Shown: positions 36,472 through 45,659, counted from the stretch's first letter. The stretch is DNA of 64,000 bases from Actinomycetes bacterium (GCA_021827705.1 JAKAUQ010000007.1:87503-151502), one strand, 5' to 3'. Notes: a model not told the origin generated them from the sequence alone. A program made the numbers and translations.

Positions 36472-36893
36472 GCCAGCGACGCGAGCAGACCACGGTGCGC
36501 GCCTACGGTGTGCTCATCGTGGACGCTCGCGTCTTACTAGTGCGCTCCAGCAGTCCCGACTTCCAGCCACCGCTGTGGTGGCTGCCCGGGGGGGGACTGA
36601 ACTTCGGTGAGACGCCCGAGCAGGCGCTGGCCCGCGAGTTCGCCGAGGAGACCGGGCTGGTCATTGACCGCCCGACGCTGCTCGGCGTCACCAGCGACGT
36701 GCGCCGACGAGACAACGGCGACCGGCTGCACACCGTGCGCATCCACTACCGCGTGCGCCGACGGGGAGGCGCGCTGCGCGACGAGACGTCGGGGACGACG
36801 GACCAGACGCGCTGGTTCCCTCTGGGCGAGCTCGACGACACGAACGTGGCCGACTACGCGCGCGCCGCCTTGTCGCTGGCCGCCGAGAAGTAG
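36468..36893 (+). CDS. NUDIX hydrolase
   Basis: The 141-aa protein has a complete Nudix box at about residues 42-64 (GGLNFGETPEQALAREFAEETGL), so it should cleave a nucleoside diphosphate linked to another group. The substrate is unknown. The GTG overlaps the stop of the permease gene (GTGA). The end overlaps the convergent acyl-CoA synthetase gene by 40 nt. Confidence 0.88.
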   Translation: MSQRREQTTVRAYGVLIVDARVLLVRSSSPDFQPPLWWLPGGGLNFGETPEQALAREFAEETGLVIDRPTLLGVTSDVRRRDNGDRLHTVRIHYRVRRRGGALRDETSGTTDQTRWFPLGELDDTNVADYARAALSLAAEK

Positions 36894-38548
36894 CGATCGG
36901 GCATCGTCCGCTTGAGCAGCTTGCCCGCGGGATTGCGCGGGAGCGGTTCGGAGGTGAACGCCACCCTCGTGGGGATCTTGTAGGCGGCCAGGTGCTCAGC
37001 CAGCTGATCGCGCAGCTCGTCGGCCGTCAGCGACGTCCCCTCGCGCAGCCGGACGACGCAGGCCACCTCCTCACCGAGCCGCTCGTTGGGCAGGGCGAAG
37101 ACCGCCGCCTCGTAGACGGCGCTCACGGCGTAGAGCGCGGCCTCCACCTCGGCCGAGTAGACGTTCTCCCCGCCGCGCAGGATTAGGTCCTTGGCGCGAT
37201 CCTCGATGTAGAGAAAGCCTTCGGCGTCGACGTGGCCCACGTCCCCCGTGCGCAGCCATCCCTCGTGCAGGGCGGCCTCGGTGTCCTGGGGTCGGTTCCA
37301 GTACCCGCGAATCAGTGTCGGTCCGCGCAGCCAGATCTCGCCGCGCTCGCCGGGGGCGACCTCGACGCCTTGGGGATCGCGGATCGAGGCGTCCATCACG
37401 GGACCGCGCGCCCGACCCGTTGAGGTGGGGTGGCTCTCGTACTCGGTGCCCACGTTCCCCGGCCCGTACGCGTTGGTCTCGGTCATGCCGTAGCCCAAGG
37501 ACGGGAGGCCCCGGGCGAAGGAGCGGCCCACGCGCGCCACCAGCGCCGGAGGGGCCGGCGCGCCGCCACCACCGACCAGCGACAGCGAGCTGGTGTCAAA
37601 GTCGGCGAAGCGGGGCGACTCCATCAGATCCCAGACCTGGGTGGGGACGCCGACGAAGCGCGTCACGCGATGCTTCTCGATCAGCTCGAGCGCCTGCTCG
37701 GGGTCCCACCGGTACATGATGACCATCTTGAAGTGCCACGCGAGGCACGACATCATGACCGGCACGCAGCCCGTGACGTGGAACAGGGGCACCACCAAGA
37801 TGAAGCACGGGGTCAGTCCCGAGCTGGCGCGTGGACCACGCACCAGGTCGTAGATCGACGAGTCGGCCCCGAAGGCGATCACCGCCTGGGAGACGGCGTC
37901 GTGCGTGGAAACCGCGCCCTTGGGCTGCCCAGTCGTGCCCGACGTGTACAGGATCGTCGCGTCGCTCGATCCGTCGAAGTCCACGAGGGGCAGCTCAGCG
38001 CCGGGGATCACCACATCGTGCCAGTGCTCCATCCCGGCCGGCAGCGCGACGCCGTCGGCCCGGGCCACGATCACGGGGAGCCCCCGGCGCTCGGCCAGCG
38101 CGGAGATGCGCTCCACGCGCTGGCCGTCGACCAGCACGAGCCGCGGGTCGGAGTCGGCGATGGCGTAGTCCAGTTCGTCGGGAGTCCACCAGGCGTTCAA
38201 GGAAACTGAGACCGCGCCCACTGACAGGATCGCCCCGAAGGCCACGACCCATTCGGGGAGGTTGCGCATGGCGATGCCCACCCGGTCGCCCGCGGCGATG
38301 CCGTAGCGATGCACGAGCGTCGCCCCCAAGGCGTCGATCTCGTCCTTGACGCGATTGAAGGACCACTCCTCGCCCTCGTAGGCGATGAACACGCGGTCGT
38401 CGCCGCGCAGCTGGTCAAAGAACGTCTTCAAGGTCGCCGGAGCGTTCGCGTAGCGCCGCGATGACGGACCGGGACCGGCTGGGTCGGTGATCTCGAAGAT
38501 CTGCCCTGGGCCGGTCACCACCGCCAACGCCTCATCGTACGTGGCCAT
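36854..38548 (-). CDS. class I adenylate-forming acyl-CoA synthetase
   Basis: The 564-aa ANL-superfamily ligase has the P-loop YTSGTTGQPKG, the A5-like GYGMTETNAYG, the hinge region TGDVGHVDAEGFLYIEDRAKDLILRGGENVYSAEVE and the catalytic Lys in NPAGKLLKRTM. It resembles FadD/long-chain or aryl acyl-CoA ligases; the chain length is not predictable. The ATG at 38548 begins the homologous part, and the longer frame upstream is a shadow. It overlaps the NUDIX gene tail to tail by 40 nt. Confidence 0.87.
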   Translation of the reverse strand: MATYDEALAVVTGPGQIFEITDPAGPGPSSRRYANAPATLKTFFDQLRGDDRVFIAYEGEEWSFNRVKDEIDALGATLVHRYGIAAGDRVGIAMRNLPEWVVAFGAILSVGAVSVSLNAWWTPDELDYAIADSDPRLVLVDGQRVERISALAERRGLPVIVARADGVALPAGMEHWHDVVIPGAELPLVDFDGSSDATILYTSGTTGQPKGAVSTHDAVSQAVIAFGADSSIYDLVRGPRASSGLTPCFILVVPLFHVTGCVPVMMSCLAWHFKMVIMYRWDPEQALELIEKHRVTRFVGVPTQVWDLMESPRFADFDTSSLSLVGGGGAPAPPALVARVGRSFARGLPSLGYGMTETNAYGPGNVGTEYESHPTSTGRARGPVMDASIRDPQGVEVAPGERGEIWLRGPTLIRGYWNRPQDTEAALHEGWLRTGDVGHVDAEGFLYIEDRAKDLILRGGENVYSAEVEAALYAVSAVYEAAVFALPNERLGEEVACVVRLREGTSLTADELRDQLAEHLAAYKIPTRVAFTSEPLPRNPAGKLLKRTMPDRYFSAASDKAARA

Positions 38549-38599
38549 GCGTAACCCCCTTACTTGCCGGTACATCCTAGTCAGGCCCCTCCTGGGTGC

Positions 38600-38605
38600 T
38601 AGAAC
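38600..38605 (+). promoter_or_regulatory. weak -10-like box of the DUF167 gene
   Basis: TAGAAC stands 6 nt before the GTG at 38612. The last base departs from the TANNNT pattern. Confidence 0.3.
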
Positions 38606-38611
38606 CGCGCC

Positions 38612-38902
38612 GTGGCTGCCACCGTCGTGCGACTCGAGGTGCACGTGCGCCCGGGCTCGTCGACACCGGGAGTCGGCGGCACCTTCGACGATGTGCTCGT
38701 CGTGCGCGTGCGCGCCACCGCCCACGACGGACGGGCCACCCGGGAGGCCCTGGCGCTGCTGGCTGGCGCCCTCGGACTCCCCGGGCGGGCGCTGCGACTG
38801 GAGCGCGGGGCCCGGACGCGCCGCAAGCTCGTCGCCATCGACGACCCGCCCCCCGACCTCGCCGAGGCGATCGAGAGATTGCGCGCCGTGACGCCGCCCT
38901 AA
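38612..38902 (+). CDS. DUF167 (YggU) family protein
   Basis: The 96-aa protein matches the DUF167/YggU fold: VHVRPGSSTPGVGG at the start, VVRVRATAHDGRATREALALLAGALG in the centre and LERGARTRRKLVAI. These correspond to the family's P-G-x-R, L-x-V-x-V and G-x-x-S/R-K-x-v elements. The function of the family is unknown. The leaderless-type GTG start has no ribosome-binding site. It is followed by the MFS gene after 55 nt. Confidence 0.8.
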   Translation: MAATVVRLEVHVRPGSSTPGVGGTFDDVLVVRVRATAHDGRATREALALLAGALGLPGRALRLERGARTRRKLVAIDDPPPDLAEAIERLRAVTPP

Positions 38903-38957
38903 TTTCGGCAATTCTTCACGTCATCGTCATGGGACCCGGGCGTAGGCTGGTCGGCTC

Positions 38958-40244
38958 GTGAAAATTCTCGATGACCTCGTTCCGCAGAGCTTCCGCCGGA
39001 GCCTGACGGGTCCCTTGCGCCTGATGTACGTCGTCACGTTCATCAACGCGATCGGGTCGGGACTCACCCTGTCCTTCTTCGTGATCTACCTGCACAACGT
39101 GCGCCACTTCTCGACGGCCTTCTCAACGACCCTGCTGGCGGCCGCCGCCCTCGTGAGCCTGACCATCGGTCCCCTGTGGGGAACCTTGGTCGACCGCTTC
39201 GGTCCTGCGCCCGTCGGCATCGCGGGTCTGACCGCCGACGCGCTGGCGCTCCTGTGGTGGGGACACGTCACCACGCCCGGCGCGGCGATCACGGCGGCGC
39301 TGGCCCTGGCGGCGGTGGGCGGTGCGGGCTACGGCCCCACCACCACGATGCTGGCCCGGCTGTGCCCCGACGACCTCCAGCACGCCTTCGGCTTCAACTT
39401 CATGCTGCTGAACCTCGGCATCGGCTTTGGCGGGCTGATCTCCGCGTCGATCGTCGACCTGCACCATCCGATCACCTTCACCATCTTGTACTCGGTGAAC
39501 GCCGCCGTCACGCTGGTGTCGGCCGCACTGCTCCTGCGCCTGTGGCGCTACGGCCAGGCCATCCCCCGCGAGGAGCGCGAACGCCACGCGGAGGCGGGAT
39601 GGCGCACGGTCCTGCACGACCGGCGCCTGGTGCGCTACGTCATCGCGGCCATCGTCCTGATCACAGGAGGCTACGGCTCCCAGGAGGCGGGCTACAGCCT
39701 CTTCGTGGTCAACAAGGTGCACCTCACCGTGCACCTGATCGGGGTCATCTTCTTCTTCAACACCTCGACCATCGTGGTCGCCCAGCTGTTCACGCTCTCC
39801 TTGATCCAGGGGCGGAGCCGCACGCGAGTCCTGGCCGTCGTGGGCGTCCTGTGGGCGCTGTTCTGGGTCTCGCTGGACCTGGCCCTGCACCTGCCAGCGC
39901 TGTGGGCCTTCGTGGTCCTGGCGATCTCGATGTCGGTGTTCGCCTTCGGGGAGACCATGCTCTCCCCCGTCGGCCCTGCGTTGGTCAATCAGATCGCTCC
40001 CGAGCACCTGCGCGGGCGCTACAACGCGGCCGCCGGCCTGTCGTGGGGACTCTCGGGAACCGTGGCTCCGCTCCTCGTGGCGCTGTACTTCGGGCACCAC
40101 CTGGGGACCTGGTGGCCCCTGTCGACGGCCGCGACGGCGCTGCTCGGCTCGGCGCTCATGCTCAGTCTGCGCCGCCATCTGTCGCCCGCCGAGGACGGGC
40201 GCGCCGGCTCCGCCCTAGAAGACGAGGGAGCGATCGGCACTTAG
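38958..40244 (+). CDS. MFS transporter
   Basis: The 428-aa protein has about 12 membrane helices and the MFS loop 2-3 motif GTLVDRFGPAPVG; a second related loop lies in the C-terminal half (QGRSRTRVLA). This is a drug/metabolite efflux-type permease, and the substrate cannot be inferred. A TAGGCT -10-like box ends 9 nt before the GTG. It overlaps the DsrE-like gene tail to tail by 30 nt. Confidence 0.87.
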   Translation: MKILDDLVPQSFRRSLTGPLRLMYVVTFINAIGSGLTLSFFVIYLHNVRHFSTAFSTTLLAAAALVSLTIGPLWGTLVDRFGPAPVGIAGLTADALALLWWGHVTTPGAAITAALALAAVGGAGYGPTTTMLARLCPDDLQHAFGFNFMLLNLGIGFGGLISASIVDLHHPITFTILYSVNAAVTLVSAALLLRLWRYGQAIPREERERHAEAGWRTVLHDRRLVRYVIAAIVLITGGYGSQEAGYSLFVVNKVHLTVHLIGVIFFFNTSTIVVAQLFTLSLIQGRSRTRVLAVVGVLWALFWVSLDLALHLPALWAFVVLAISMSVFAFGETMLSPVGPALVNQIAPEHLRGRYNAAAGLSWGLSGTVAPLLVALYFGHHLGTWWPLSTAATALLGSALMLSLRRHLSPAEDGRAGSALEDEGAIGT

Positions 40245-40565
40245 CACGAGGTCGCCCAACTCGTCCATGGACGAGCGCTGCGCGTTCTCGATCATCTCCT
40301 CGACGCCCAGGCCGCGTGTGTCGATGCACGTGCCGCACACGAGGAGCCGACCGCCCTTGGTCACGATCCCGCGCAGCATCCGACCGGCGTTGTAGTAGCC
40401 CTCGGGCGTGGCCTGTCCCTGCTTGACCGCCCAGACGGCGTCGCCCATGAGGAAGACAGTGAGGTCGACGTCGTCGCGCCGCACCAGGTTCAGCCCGAGG
40501 CGCAGCCCGTTGTAGGTCCGCTCGACGCCGTAGGGGGGATCATTGAGAAGCAGCAAGACGTGCAC
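40215..40565 (-). CDS. DsrE-family protein
   Basis: The 116-aa protein has the DsrE/DsrF-like fold: LLLLNDPPYGVERTYNGLRLGLNL, a middle FLMGDAVWAVKQGQ and the Cys motif LLVCGTCIDTRG. The Cys pair is the place where sulfur carriers of this family hold persulfide. No Dsr or rhodanese genes are close by, so a sulfur-relay role is only possible. The GTG start is immediately behind GGAAGGAG. Confidence 0.82.
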   Translation of the reverse strand: MHVLLLLNDPPYGVERTYNGLRLGLNLVRRDDVDLTVFLMGDAVWAVKQGQATPEGYYNAGRMLRGIVTKGGRLLVCGTCIDTRGLGVEEMIENAQRSSMDELGDLVLSADRSLVF

Positions 40566-40574
40566 GGCTCCTTC

Positions 40575-41582
40575 CTACCATGCGCGCCAGCCCGCCACGA
40601 CCTGGCGGCGGGCCGCTGACGTCATCGCACCGAGGGGATAGACGCTGAAGCGGTCCACCAGGCTCGCGTAGCGCTCCTGTATCCCGGCGGCAACCACGGC
40701 CGGCGCACCCGTCACCGCCACGGCCTCGAGGACCTCGTCATCGATCAGATCGCCCATCTCGGCCCACGCGCCGCGCCGCGCCAGGGCCGCCAGCGGCACC
40801 TGGAGATCGTCGCGACCCACGCTGGCCAGGACACCCCGGTAGGCCAGCGTCGAGGCGTAGAACGCGATCTGCTCGCGCACGGCGTGGCGCACCTGGTCGA
40901 GCTCGCCGGGCTCACCACTGGCGACGAACCCCGACAGGGAGATCTCTATCTCGTCGCGACCACGACCCGAGCGCGCGAGGCCCCGCTCCAGGGCGGGCAG
41001 GGTCACCTCGCGCAGGTACGCGACCGTGGTGAAGGGGTGGACGAGGAGGCCGTCGGCCACCTCGCCGGCGACCTCGGTCATGGCCTCGCCCACGGCGGCC
41101 ACGAAGACCTTGGGCGCGCCGTAGGGATGCGGTGCGGGAGAAAAGAACGGCGTCATCAGTGTGTGGCGGTAGAACTCTCCCCGGAAGTTCAGGGCCGCTC
41201 CCTCGTTCCACGCCGCCCAGATCGCCCGCAGGGCCAGCACGTACTCGCGCATCCGGGCCGCCGGGCGTGACCAAGGCATCGAGTAGCGCTTCTCGATGTG
41301 CGGCTTGATCTGGCTGCCCAGGCCCAGCAGCAGGCGGCCCCGCGAGAGGATCTGGACGTCGTTGGCCTGCGTCGCGGTGATCAGGGGGCTGCGCCCGAAG
41401 GCCACGACGATGCTCGTTCCCAGCGCGAGCGACGTGGTGCGCCCGGCCGCGCCAGCGAGCATCGCCAGAGGTTCGTGCCCCACCTCGGTGACCCAGGCGG
41501 CGCTGTAGCCATCGGCCTCGGCCGCCGCCGCGGCGTCCCAGCGGCCCGTGGGATCGAAGTCGAGCGTCGTGTCCAGGTGCAT
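40575..41582 (-). CDS. LLM-class F420-dependent oxidoreductase
   Basis: The 335-aa TIM-barrel protein belongs to the luciferase-like monooxygenase family, in the actinobacterial F420-dependent TIGR03617-like branch. Supporting segments are ADGYSAAWVTEVGHEPLAMLAGAAGRT, LALGTSIVVAFGRSPLITATQANDVQILSRGRLLLGLGSQ and VFVAAVGEAMTEVAGEVADGLLVHPF. The ATG at 41582 lies 7 nt after a TACCAT -10 box. It is transcribed alone, 9 nt from the DsrE gene on the same strand. The substrate is unknown. Confidence 0.87.
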   Translation of the reverse strand: MHLDTTLDFDPTGRWDAAAAAEADGYSAAWVTEVGHEPLAMLAGAAGRTTSLALGTSIVVAFGRSPLITATQANDVQILSRGRLLLGLGSQIKPHIEKRYSMPWSRPAARMREYVLALRAIWAAWNEGAALNFRGEFYRHTLMTPFFSPAPHPYGAPKVFVAAVGEAMTEVAGEVADGLLVHPFTTVAYLREVTLPALERGLARSGRGRDEIEISLSGFVASGEPGELDQVRHAVREQIAFYASTLAYRGVLASVGRDDLQVPLAALARRGAWAEMGDLIDDEVLEAVAVTGAPAVVAAGIQERYASLVDRFSVYPLGAMTSAARRQVVAGWRAW

Positions 41583-41589
41583 GACGGCG

Positions 41590-41595
41590 ATGGTA
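41590..41595 (-). promoter_or_regulatory. -10 box of the LLM oxidoreductase gene (leaderless)
   Basis: TACCAT on the minus strand ends 7 nt before the ATG at 41582. Confidence 0.45.
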
Positions 41596-41652
41596 CCGGT
41601 CGGGGCACCCGGACCCGGGAGGCGGACTGGTCGGCGCATCAGGGACGACCCC

Positions 41653-41658
41653 TAGACT
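41653..41658 (+). promoter_or_regulatory. -10 box upstream of the 2-oxoacid dehydrogenase operon
   Basis: TAGACT ends 8 nt before the GTG of the 20-codon ORF at 41667 and 67 nt before the E1-alpha start. It is the only promoter-like hexamer seen before this operon. Confidence 0.45.
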
Positions 41659-41666
41659 CCATCGGC

Positions 41667-41729
41667 GTGAAGCGTCTCGTCACTCGTCTGGACTCCCCGG
41701 CGTCGCCAACGGGCGAGAGGGACCGGTGA
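41667..41729 (+). CDS. possible 20-aa leader peptide of the pdh operon
   Basis: A GTG-initiated ORF of 20 codons (MKRLVTRLDSPASPTGERDR) begins just behind the -10 box and ends in TGA overlapping the GTG of the E1-alpha gene (GTGA). No run of a single amino acid suggests classical attenuation. It may simply keep ribosomes on the mRNA for coupled initiation. E1-alpha also has its own GAGAGG site. It could be non-coding 5' leader. Confidence 0.3.
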   Translation: MKRLVTRLDSPASPTGERDR

Positions 41730-42814
41730 GCCCGGCCACCCGCTCGCCGCGGTCACGCGCCGCGAGTGCTGGCGAGCCCACCGGTGAGCACCAGCGCCTC
41801 GTCGACTTCTACCGGCGCATGCTGCTCATCCGCCGCTTCGAGGAGCGCACCGCGCGCGCGTACACCCAAGCCCGCATCGGCGGCTACTGCCACCTGAACC
41901 TGGGCGAGGAGGCGGCCATCGTCGGGCTCCTGACGGCCCTGGAGCCGACGGACTACCTGTTCACCAACTACCGCGAGCACGGATACGCCGTGGACCGCGG
42001 AATCGACCCGAACCGGGTGATGGCCGAGCTCTACGGGCGCACCGACGGCGTCTCCAAGGGATGGGGCGGCTCGATGCACATGTTCGACACCGCGCACCGC
42101 CTACTCGGCGGATACGGCATCGTAGGTGGACAGGTCCCCGTGGCCACGGGCGCCGCCCTGGCCATCGAGTACCGGGGCGGCCGCGAGATCGTCATGTGCA
42201 CCATGGGGGACGGCACCACCAACATCGGCGCGTTCCACGAGTCGCTGAACCTGGCCGCCCTGTGGCACCTTCCGATCGTCTACGTCATCATCAACAACCG
42301 CCTGGGGATGGGCACGACAGTGGAGGCGTCCTCGGCCGAGCCGGAGCTCTTCCGCCGCGGGGCCGCGTATCGCATGGCCGCGGCCCGCGTCGACGGCCTC
42401 GACCCGGTGGCGGTGGTGGCGGCCGCCGAGATCGCCGTCGCCAGCGCGCGCGACGGCGAGCCCTACCTGCTCGAGGTGGTGAGCGAGCGCCTGCGCGGCC
42501 ACTCGGTCGTGGACCCGGCCAAGTACCGCACCGAGGCCGAGGTCGCCGACCTGCGCGCGCACGACCCCGTGCCCGCCCTGGCGGCGCGACTGGTCGCCCA
42601 AGGCGTGCTCAGCGACGAGCAGCTCGAGGAGATGGATCGCGCGGCACTGAGAATCGTCGAGGAGGCCGCCCAGTTCGCCGAGGCGAGCGCCGCACCCGAC
42701 GTGTCGACCCTGTTCGACTTCACCTACGCCACGCCGGTCGACAACGTCGGCACCCGCTACCCAGGAGAACCGCTGTTCCCGCCGGCCCCGCGGCCCGAGG
42801 AGACGGAGAGCTGA
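41726..42814 (+). CDS. pdhA: pyruvate (2-oxoacid) dehydrogenase E1 component, alpha subunit
   Basis: The 362-aa thiamine-diphosphate enzyme subunit decarboxylates a 2-oxoacid, usually pyruvate. The ThDP motif GDG...NN spans 161-191 (GDGTTNIGAFHESLNLAALWHLP...INN), and the phosphorylation-loop-like RLRGHSVVDPAKYRT is present. The order alpha-beta-E2 with 1-8 nt overlaps indicates one operon. Acetoin or branched-chain substrates are possible; the KGWGGSMHMFD segment fits pyruvate/acetoin types better than branched-chain ones. No E3 gene lies in the window. Confidence 0.9.
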   Translation: MSPATRSPRSRAASAGEPTGEHQRLVDFYRRMLLIRRFEERTARAYTQARIGGYCHLNLGEEAAIVGLLTALEPTDYLFTNYREHGYAVDRGIDPNRVMAELYGRTDGVSKGWGGSMHMFDTAHRLLGGYGIVGGQVPVATGAALAIEYRGGREIVMCTMGDGTTNIGAFHESLNLAALWHLPIVYVIINNRLGMGTTVEASSAEPELFRRGAAYRMAAARVDGLDPVAVVAAAEIAVASARDGEPYLLEVVSERLRGHSVVDPAKYRTEAEVADLRAHDPVPALAARLVAQGVLSDEQLEEMDRAALRIVEEAAQFAEASAAPDVSTLFDFTYATPVDNVGTRYPGEPLFPPAPRPEETES

Positions 42815-43827
42815 TGGCGATTATGACGTACCGTCGAGCGCTGCACGACACGCTGCGCGACGAGATGCTGCGCGATGAGCGCGTCTTGCTCCTGGGCGAG
42901 GAGATCGGGGTCTTCGAGGGCTCCTACAAGATCACCGCCGGCCTGCTCGAGGAGTTCGGCCCCCGTCGGGTTCGCGACACGCCCATCGCCGAGGAGGGCT
43001 TCACCGGCGCCGCCATCGGCGCCGCCATGCTCGGACTGCGTCCCGTGGTCGAGATCATGACGATCAACTTCTCCCTCCTGGCCCTGGACCAGATCGTCAA
43101 CCACGCCGCCAAGATCTACGGCATGTTCGGTGGCCAGGCCAGTGTGCCCCTGGTCATCCGCACCCCCGGCGGCGGCGGTCAGCAGCTGGGGGCGACCCAC
43201 TCACAGAACGTCGAGCTCTACTACGCCTTCGTCCCGGGCCTCAAGGTCGTCGCGCCCTCCACGCCCGCCGACGCCCGTGCCCTGCTCCAGGCGGCCATCC
43301 GCGATGACGACCCGGTCCTGTTCCTCGAGAACCTGGCTCTGTACAACACCAAGGGCGACGTGCCTGACGACCTGCCTCCCGCACCCATCGGGCGCGCTCG
43401 GGTCACACGCGAGGGCCGCGACCTGACCCTGATCGGCTACTCGCGCACCGCCCACGTTGCCGCGCAGGTGGCCGACCAGTTGGCCGCCTCCGAGGGTCTG
43501 GACATCGAGGTGGTCGACCTGATGAGCCTGCGTCCCCTGGACCGCGCGACCATCGTGGCGTCGGTGCGCAAGACGCACGCTGCTGTGGTCCTGGAAGACG
43601 ACTGGCTGACCTACGGCATCGGCGCCGAGGTCGCGGCCACCATCTCCGACGGGGCGTTCGACGACCTGGACGCGCCGGTGCGCCGCGTAGCGATGGCCGA
43701 GGTTCCCCTCCCCTACGCCAAGCCCCTGGAGACTGCCGCCCTGCCCTCGACTGATGACGTGATCGCCGCAATTTATCAGACACTCGACGCCGTGGGCCGC
43801 CGCCACCTGAAGGTGGGACATGATTGA
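42814..43827 (+). CDS. pdhB: pyruvate (2-oxoacid) dehydrogenase E1 component, beta subunit
   Basis: The 337-aa partner subunit has the usual order of conserved blocks: LLGEEIGVFEGSYKITAGLLEEFGPRRVRDTPIAEEGFTG at the start (with the ThDP-interacting Glu), then YGMFGGQASVPLVIRTPGGGG and the C-terminal transketolase domain with LEDDWLTYGIGAEVAA. Its ATG shares one base with the E1-alpha stop (TGATG). The frame is open far upstream, but homologous sequence starts at 42814. It ends 8 nt inside the E2 gene. Confidence 0.92.
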   Translation: MAIMTYRRALHDTLRDEMLRDERVLLLGEEIGVFEGSYKITAGLLEEFGPRRVRDTPIAEEGFTGAAIGAAMLGLRPVVEIMTINFSLLALDQIVNHAAKIYGMFGGQASVPLVIRTPGGGGQQLGATHSQNVELYYAFVPGLKVVAPSTPADARALLQAAIRDDDPVLFLENLALYNTKGDVPDDLPPAPIGRARVTREGRDLTLIGYSRTAHVAAQVADQLAASEGLDIEVVDLMSLRPLDRATIVASVRKTHAAVVLEDDWLTYGIGAEVAATISDGAFDDLDAPVRRVAMAEVPLPYAKPLETAALPSTDDVIAAIYQTLDAVGRRHLKVGHD

Positions 43828-45088
43828 GATCACGATGCCCCGGCTGTCGGACACCATGGAGGAGGGGACGATCGCCACGTGGCACAAGCACCCGGGCGAT
43901 CACGTGCGGGTCGGCGACATCCTGGTCGAGATCGAGACCGACAAGGCCGTCATGGAATACGAGGCCTACGACAACGGGGTGCTGTCCGAGATCCTCGTGT
44001 CCGAGGGCCAGACCGTGCCGATCGGTGCCCCGATCGCCTTGCTGGACGGCACCGGCGCCAGCCATCAGGCCAGCGTGCCGGCTCCTTCGGGCGCGGTGGC
44101 GTCCAGTGCCGGGCCGGCGCCCGCAGAGACTCCTCTGGCTGCACCGCCACCGCCACCGCCACCGCCGACCCTCGAGCCCAGTACCGCTGCTGACCGCCTG
44201 GTGGCCTCGCCCCTGGTGCGTCGGCTGGCCCGCGAGCAGCACCTGGACCTGCGCGACGTGCGCGGCACCGGCCCCGGCGGTCGTATCGTGCGCCGGGACC
44301 TGACCGAGATGCTCGAGAGTCGCAGCCAGATCCACGAGGCCTTCACCGAGCTGCGGGGACCGGCCGTCGTCGTGACCGATGAGAAACGGGGCTCCGAGGC
44401 TGTGCCGGTCACCAGCACGCGGCGGGTCATCGCTCGTCGCATGAGCGAGAGCGCACGCACCGTCCCCCACTTCTACGCGACTGCGGTGGCCGACGCCGGC
44501 CCCCTGGTACGCATGCGCCGTGAGCTGAACGCCCAGCTGGCGGCGGTCAGCCGTCCCAAGGTGAGCGTGAACGACCTGGTGGTCAAGGCCTGCGCGCTCG
44601 CCCTGCGCGAGCACCCCGGCGTCAACAGCTCCTACGTTGACGACACCTCCACCACCATGCTCGTGCACCGGCGCATCAACATCGGAGTTGCGGTGGCCTC
44701 CCAGCACGGTCTGGTCGTCCCGGTCATCACCGACGCTGACCAGCGCACCGTGACCGACATCGGCGCCGAGACCCACCGGCTGATGGCCCGAGCTGAGGAA
44801 CGGCGCCTGACCGTCGAGGACATGTCGGGGGGCACCTTCACGATCTCGAACCTCGGCATGTTCGGCGTGGAGCAGTTCACGGCAATCATCAACCCGCCCG
44901 AGGCCGCGATACTGGCGGTCGGCGCCACGACCGCCGAGCCGGTGGTGGTCGACGGCACCGTTGACACTGGCTACCGCCTCCGCTACACCCTCTCCAGCGA
45001 CCACCGGGTGATCGACGGCGCGCTGGCCGCCCAGTTCCTGCGGACTCTGACGACCTTTCTCGAGAATCCCTGGACCTTGGTCGCCTGA
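43820..45088 (+). CDS. pdhC: dihydrolipoamide acyltransferase E2 component
   Basis: The 422-aa protein has one N-terminal lipoyl domain with Lys42 in EIETDKAVMEYEA, a Pro/Ala-rich linker (AAPPPPPPPPTLE, about 105-120), a peripheral-subunit-binding domain (SPLVRRLAREQHLDL...GRIVRRDL) and a C-terminal catalytic domain with His395 and Asp399 in DHRVIDGA. It transfers the acyl group to CoA and forms the core of the complex. The ATG lies 8 nt inside the E1-beta gene. Confidence 0.93.
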   Translation: MIEITMPRLSDTMEEGTIATWHKHPGDHVRVGDILVEIETDKAVMEYEAYDNGVLSEILVSEGQTVPIGAPIALLDGTGASHQASVPAPSGAVASSAGPAPAETPLAAPPPPPPPPTLEPSTAADRLVASPLVRRLAREQHLDLRDVRGTGPGGRIVRRDLTEMLESRSQIHEAFTELRGPAVVVTDEKRGSEAVPVTSTRRVIARRMSESARTVPHFYATAVADAGPLVRMRRELNAQLAAVSRPKVSVNDLVVKACALALREHPGVNSSYVDDTSTTMLVHRRINIGVAVASQHGLVVPVITDADQRTVTDIGAETHRLMARAEERRLTVEDMSGGTFTISNLGMFGVEQFTAIINPPEAAILAVGATTAEPVVVDGTVDTGYRLRYTLSSDHRVIDGALAAQFLRTLTTFLENPWTLVA

Positions 45089-45165
45089 GGGAGCCCGGGT
45101 CCCGCGCGGACATCGCCCTAGGATGTGGGCGCCGCACCCGCGGACGTGCCAGCCAGGGAGTCGCC

Positions 45166-45624
45166 GTGCCCCCCAAGAAAAGCAGAGATGGGGCCGAGGG
45201 ATTCAGCGCCGAGGAGCGCGCCGCCATGCGCGAGCGGGCCCGCGAGGTCCGCGCCGCCTCGAAGCGCTCCTCGGCCACCAGCCGGGCCGACGGCACGGCG
45301 GACGTGCTGGCCAAGATCGCCGAGATGCCCAACGCCGACCGAGTCCTCGCCGAGCGCCTCCACGCGCTGATCTTCGAGTGTGCGCCCCAGCTTGAGCCGC
45401 GCACCTGGTACGGAATGCCCGCCTACGCGCTCGACGGCCACGTGCTGTGCTTCTTCCAGGCCGCCGCCAAGTTCAAGGCGCGCTACGCGACCCTCGGCTT
45501 CTCCGACCAGGCGCACCTCGACGAGGGCACCCTGTGGCCGACCACGTTTGCGCTGCGTGCTCTGGACCCGGCGACCGAGGCGCGCGTACGCGCCCTGGTG
45601 ACACGGGCAATCGCCCGAGACTGA
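45166..45624 (+). CDS. DUF1801 family protein
   Basis: The 152-aa protein has a basic, charged N-terminus followed by the DUF1801/YdhG-like fold (RTWYGMPAYALDGHVLCFFQAAAKFKARYATLGFSD). This family is structurally related to frataxin-like iron chaperones, but the function is unknown. AGGGAG stands 5 nt before the GTG at 45166. A TAGGAT box at 45119-45124 may be its promoter. It ends the conserved part of this side before the accessory region. Confidence 0.75.
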   Translation: MPPKKSRDGAEGFSAEERAAMRERAREVRAASKRSSATSRADGTADVLAKIAEMPNADRVLAERLHALIFECAPQLEPRTWYGMPAYALDGHVLCFFQAAAKFKARYATLGFSDQAHLDEGTLWPTTFALRALDPATEARVRALVTRAIARD

Positions 45625-45659
45625 GCGACCCTCGCGCCACCGGCCACGTCGAGGGATCT

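Noticed and set aside
42061..42813. N-terminal extension of the E1-beta gene back into E1-alpha
   Set aside because: The upstream part is an out-of-frame reading of pdhA; homologous sequence starts at the ATG at 42814, which overlaps the pdhA stop.
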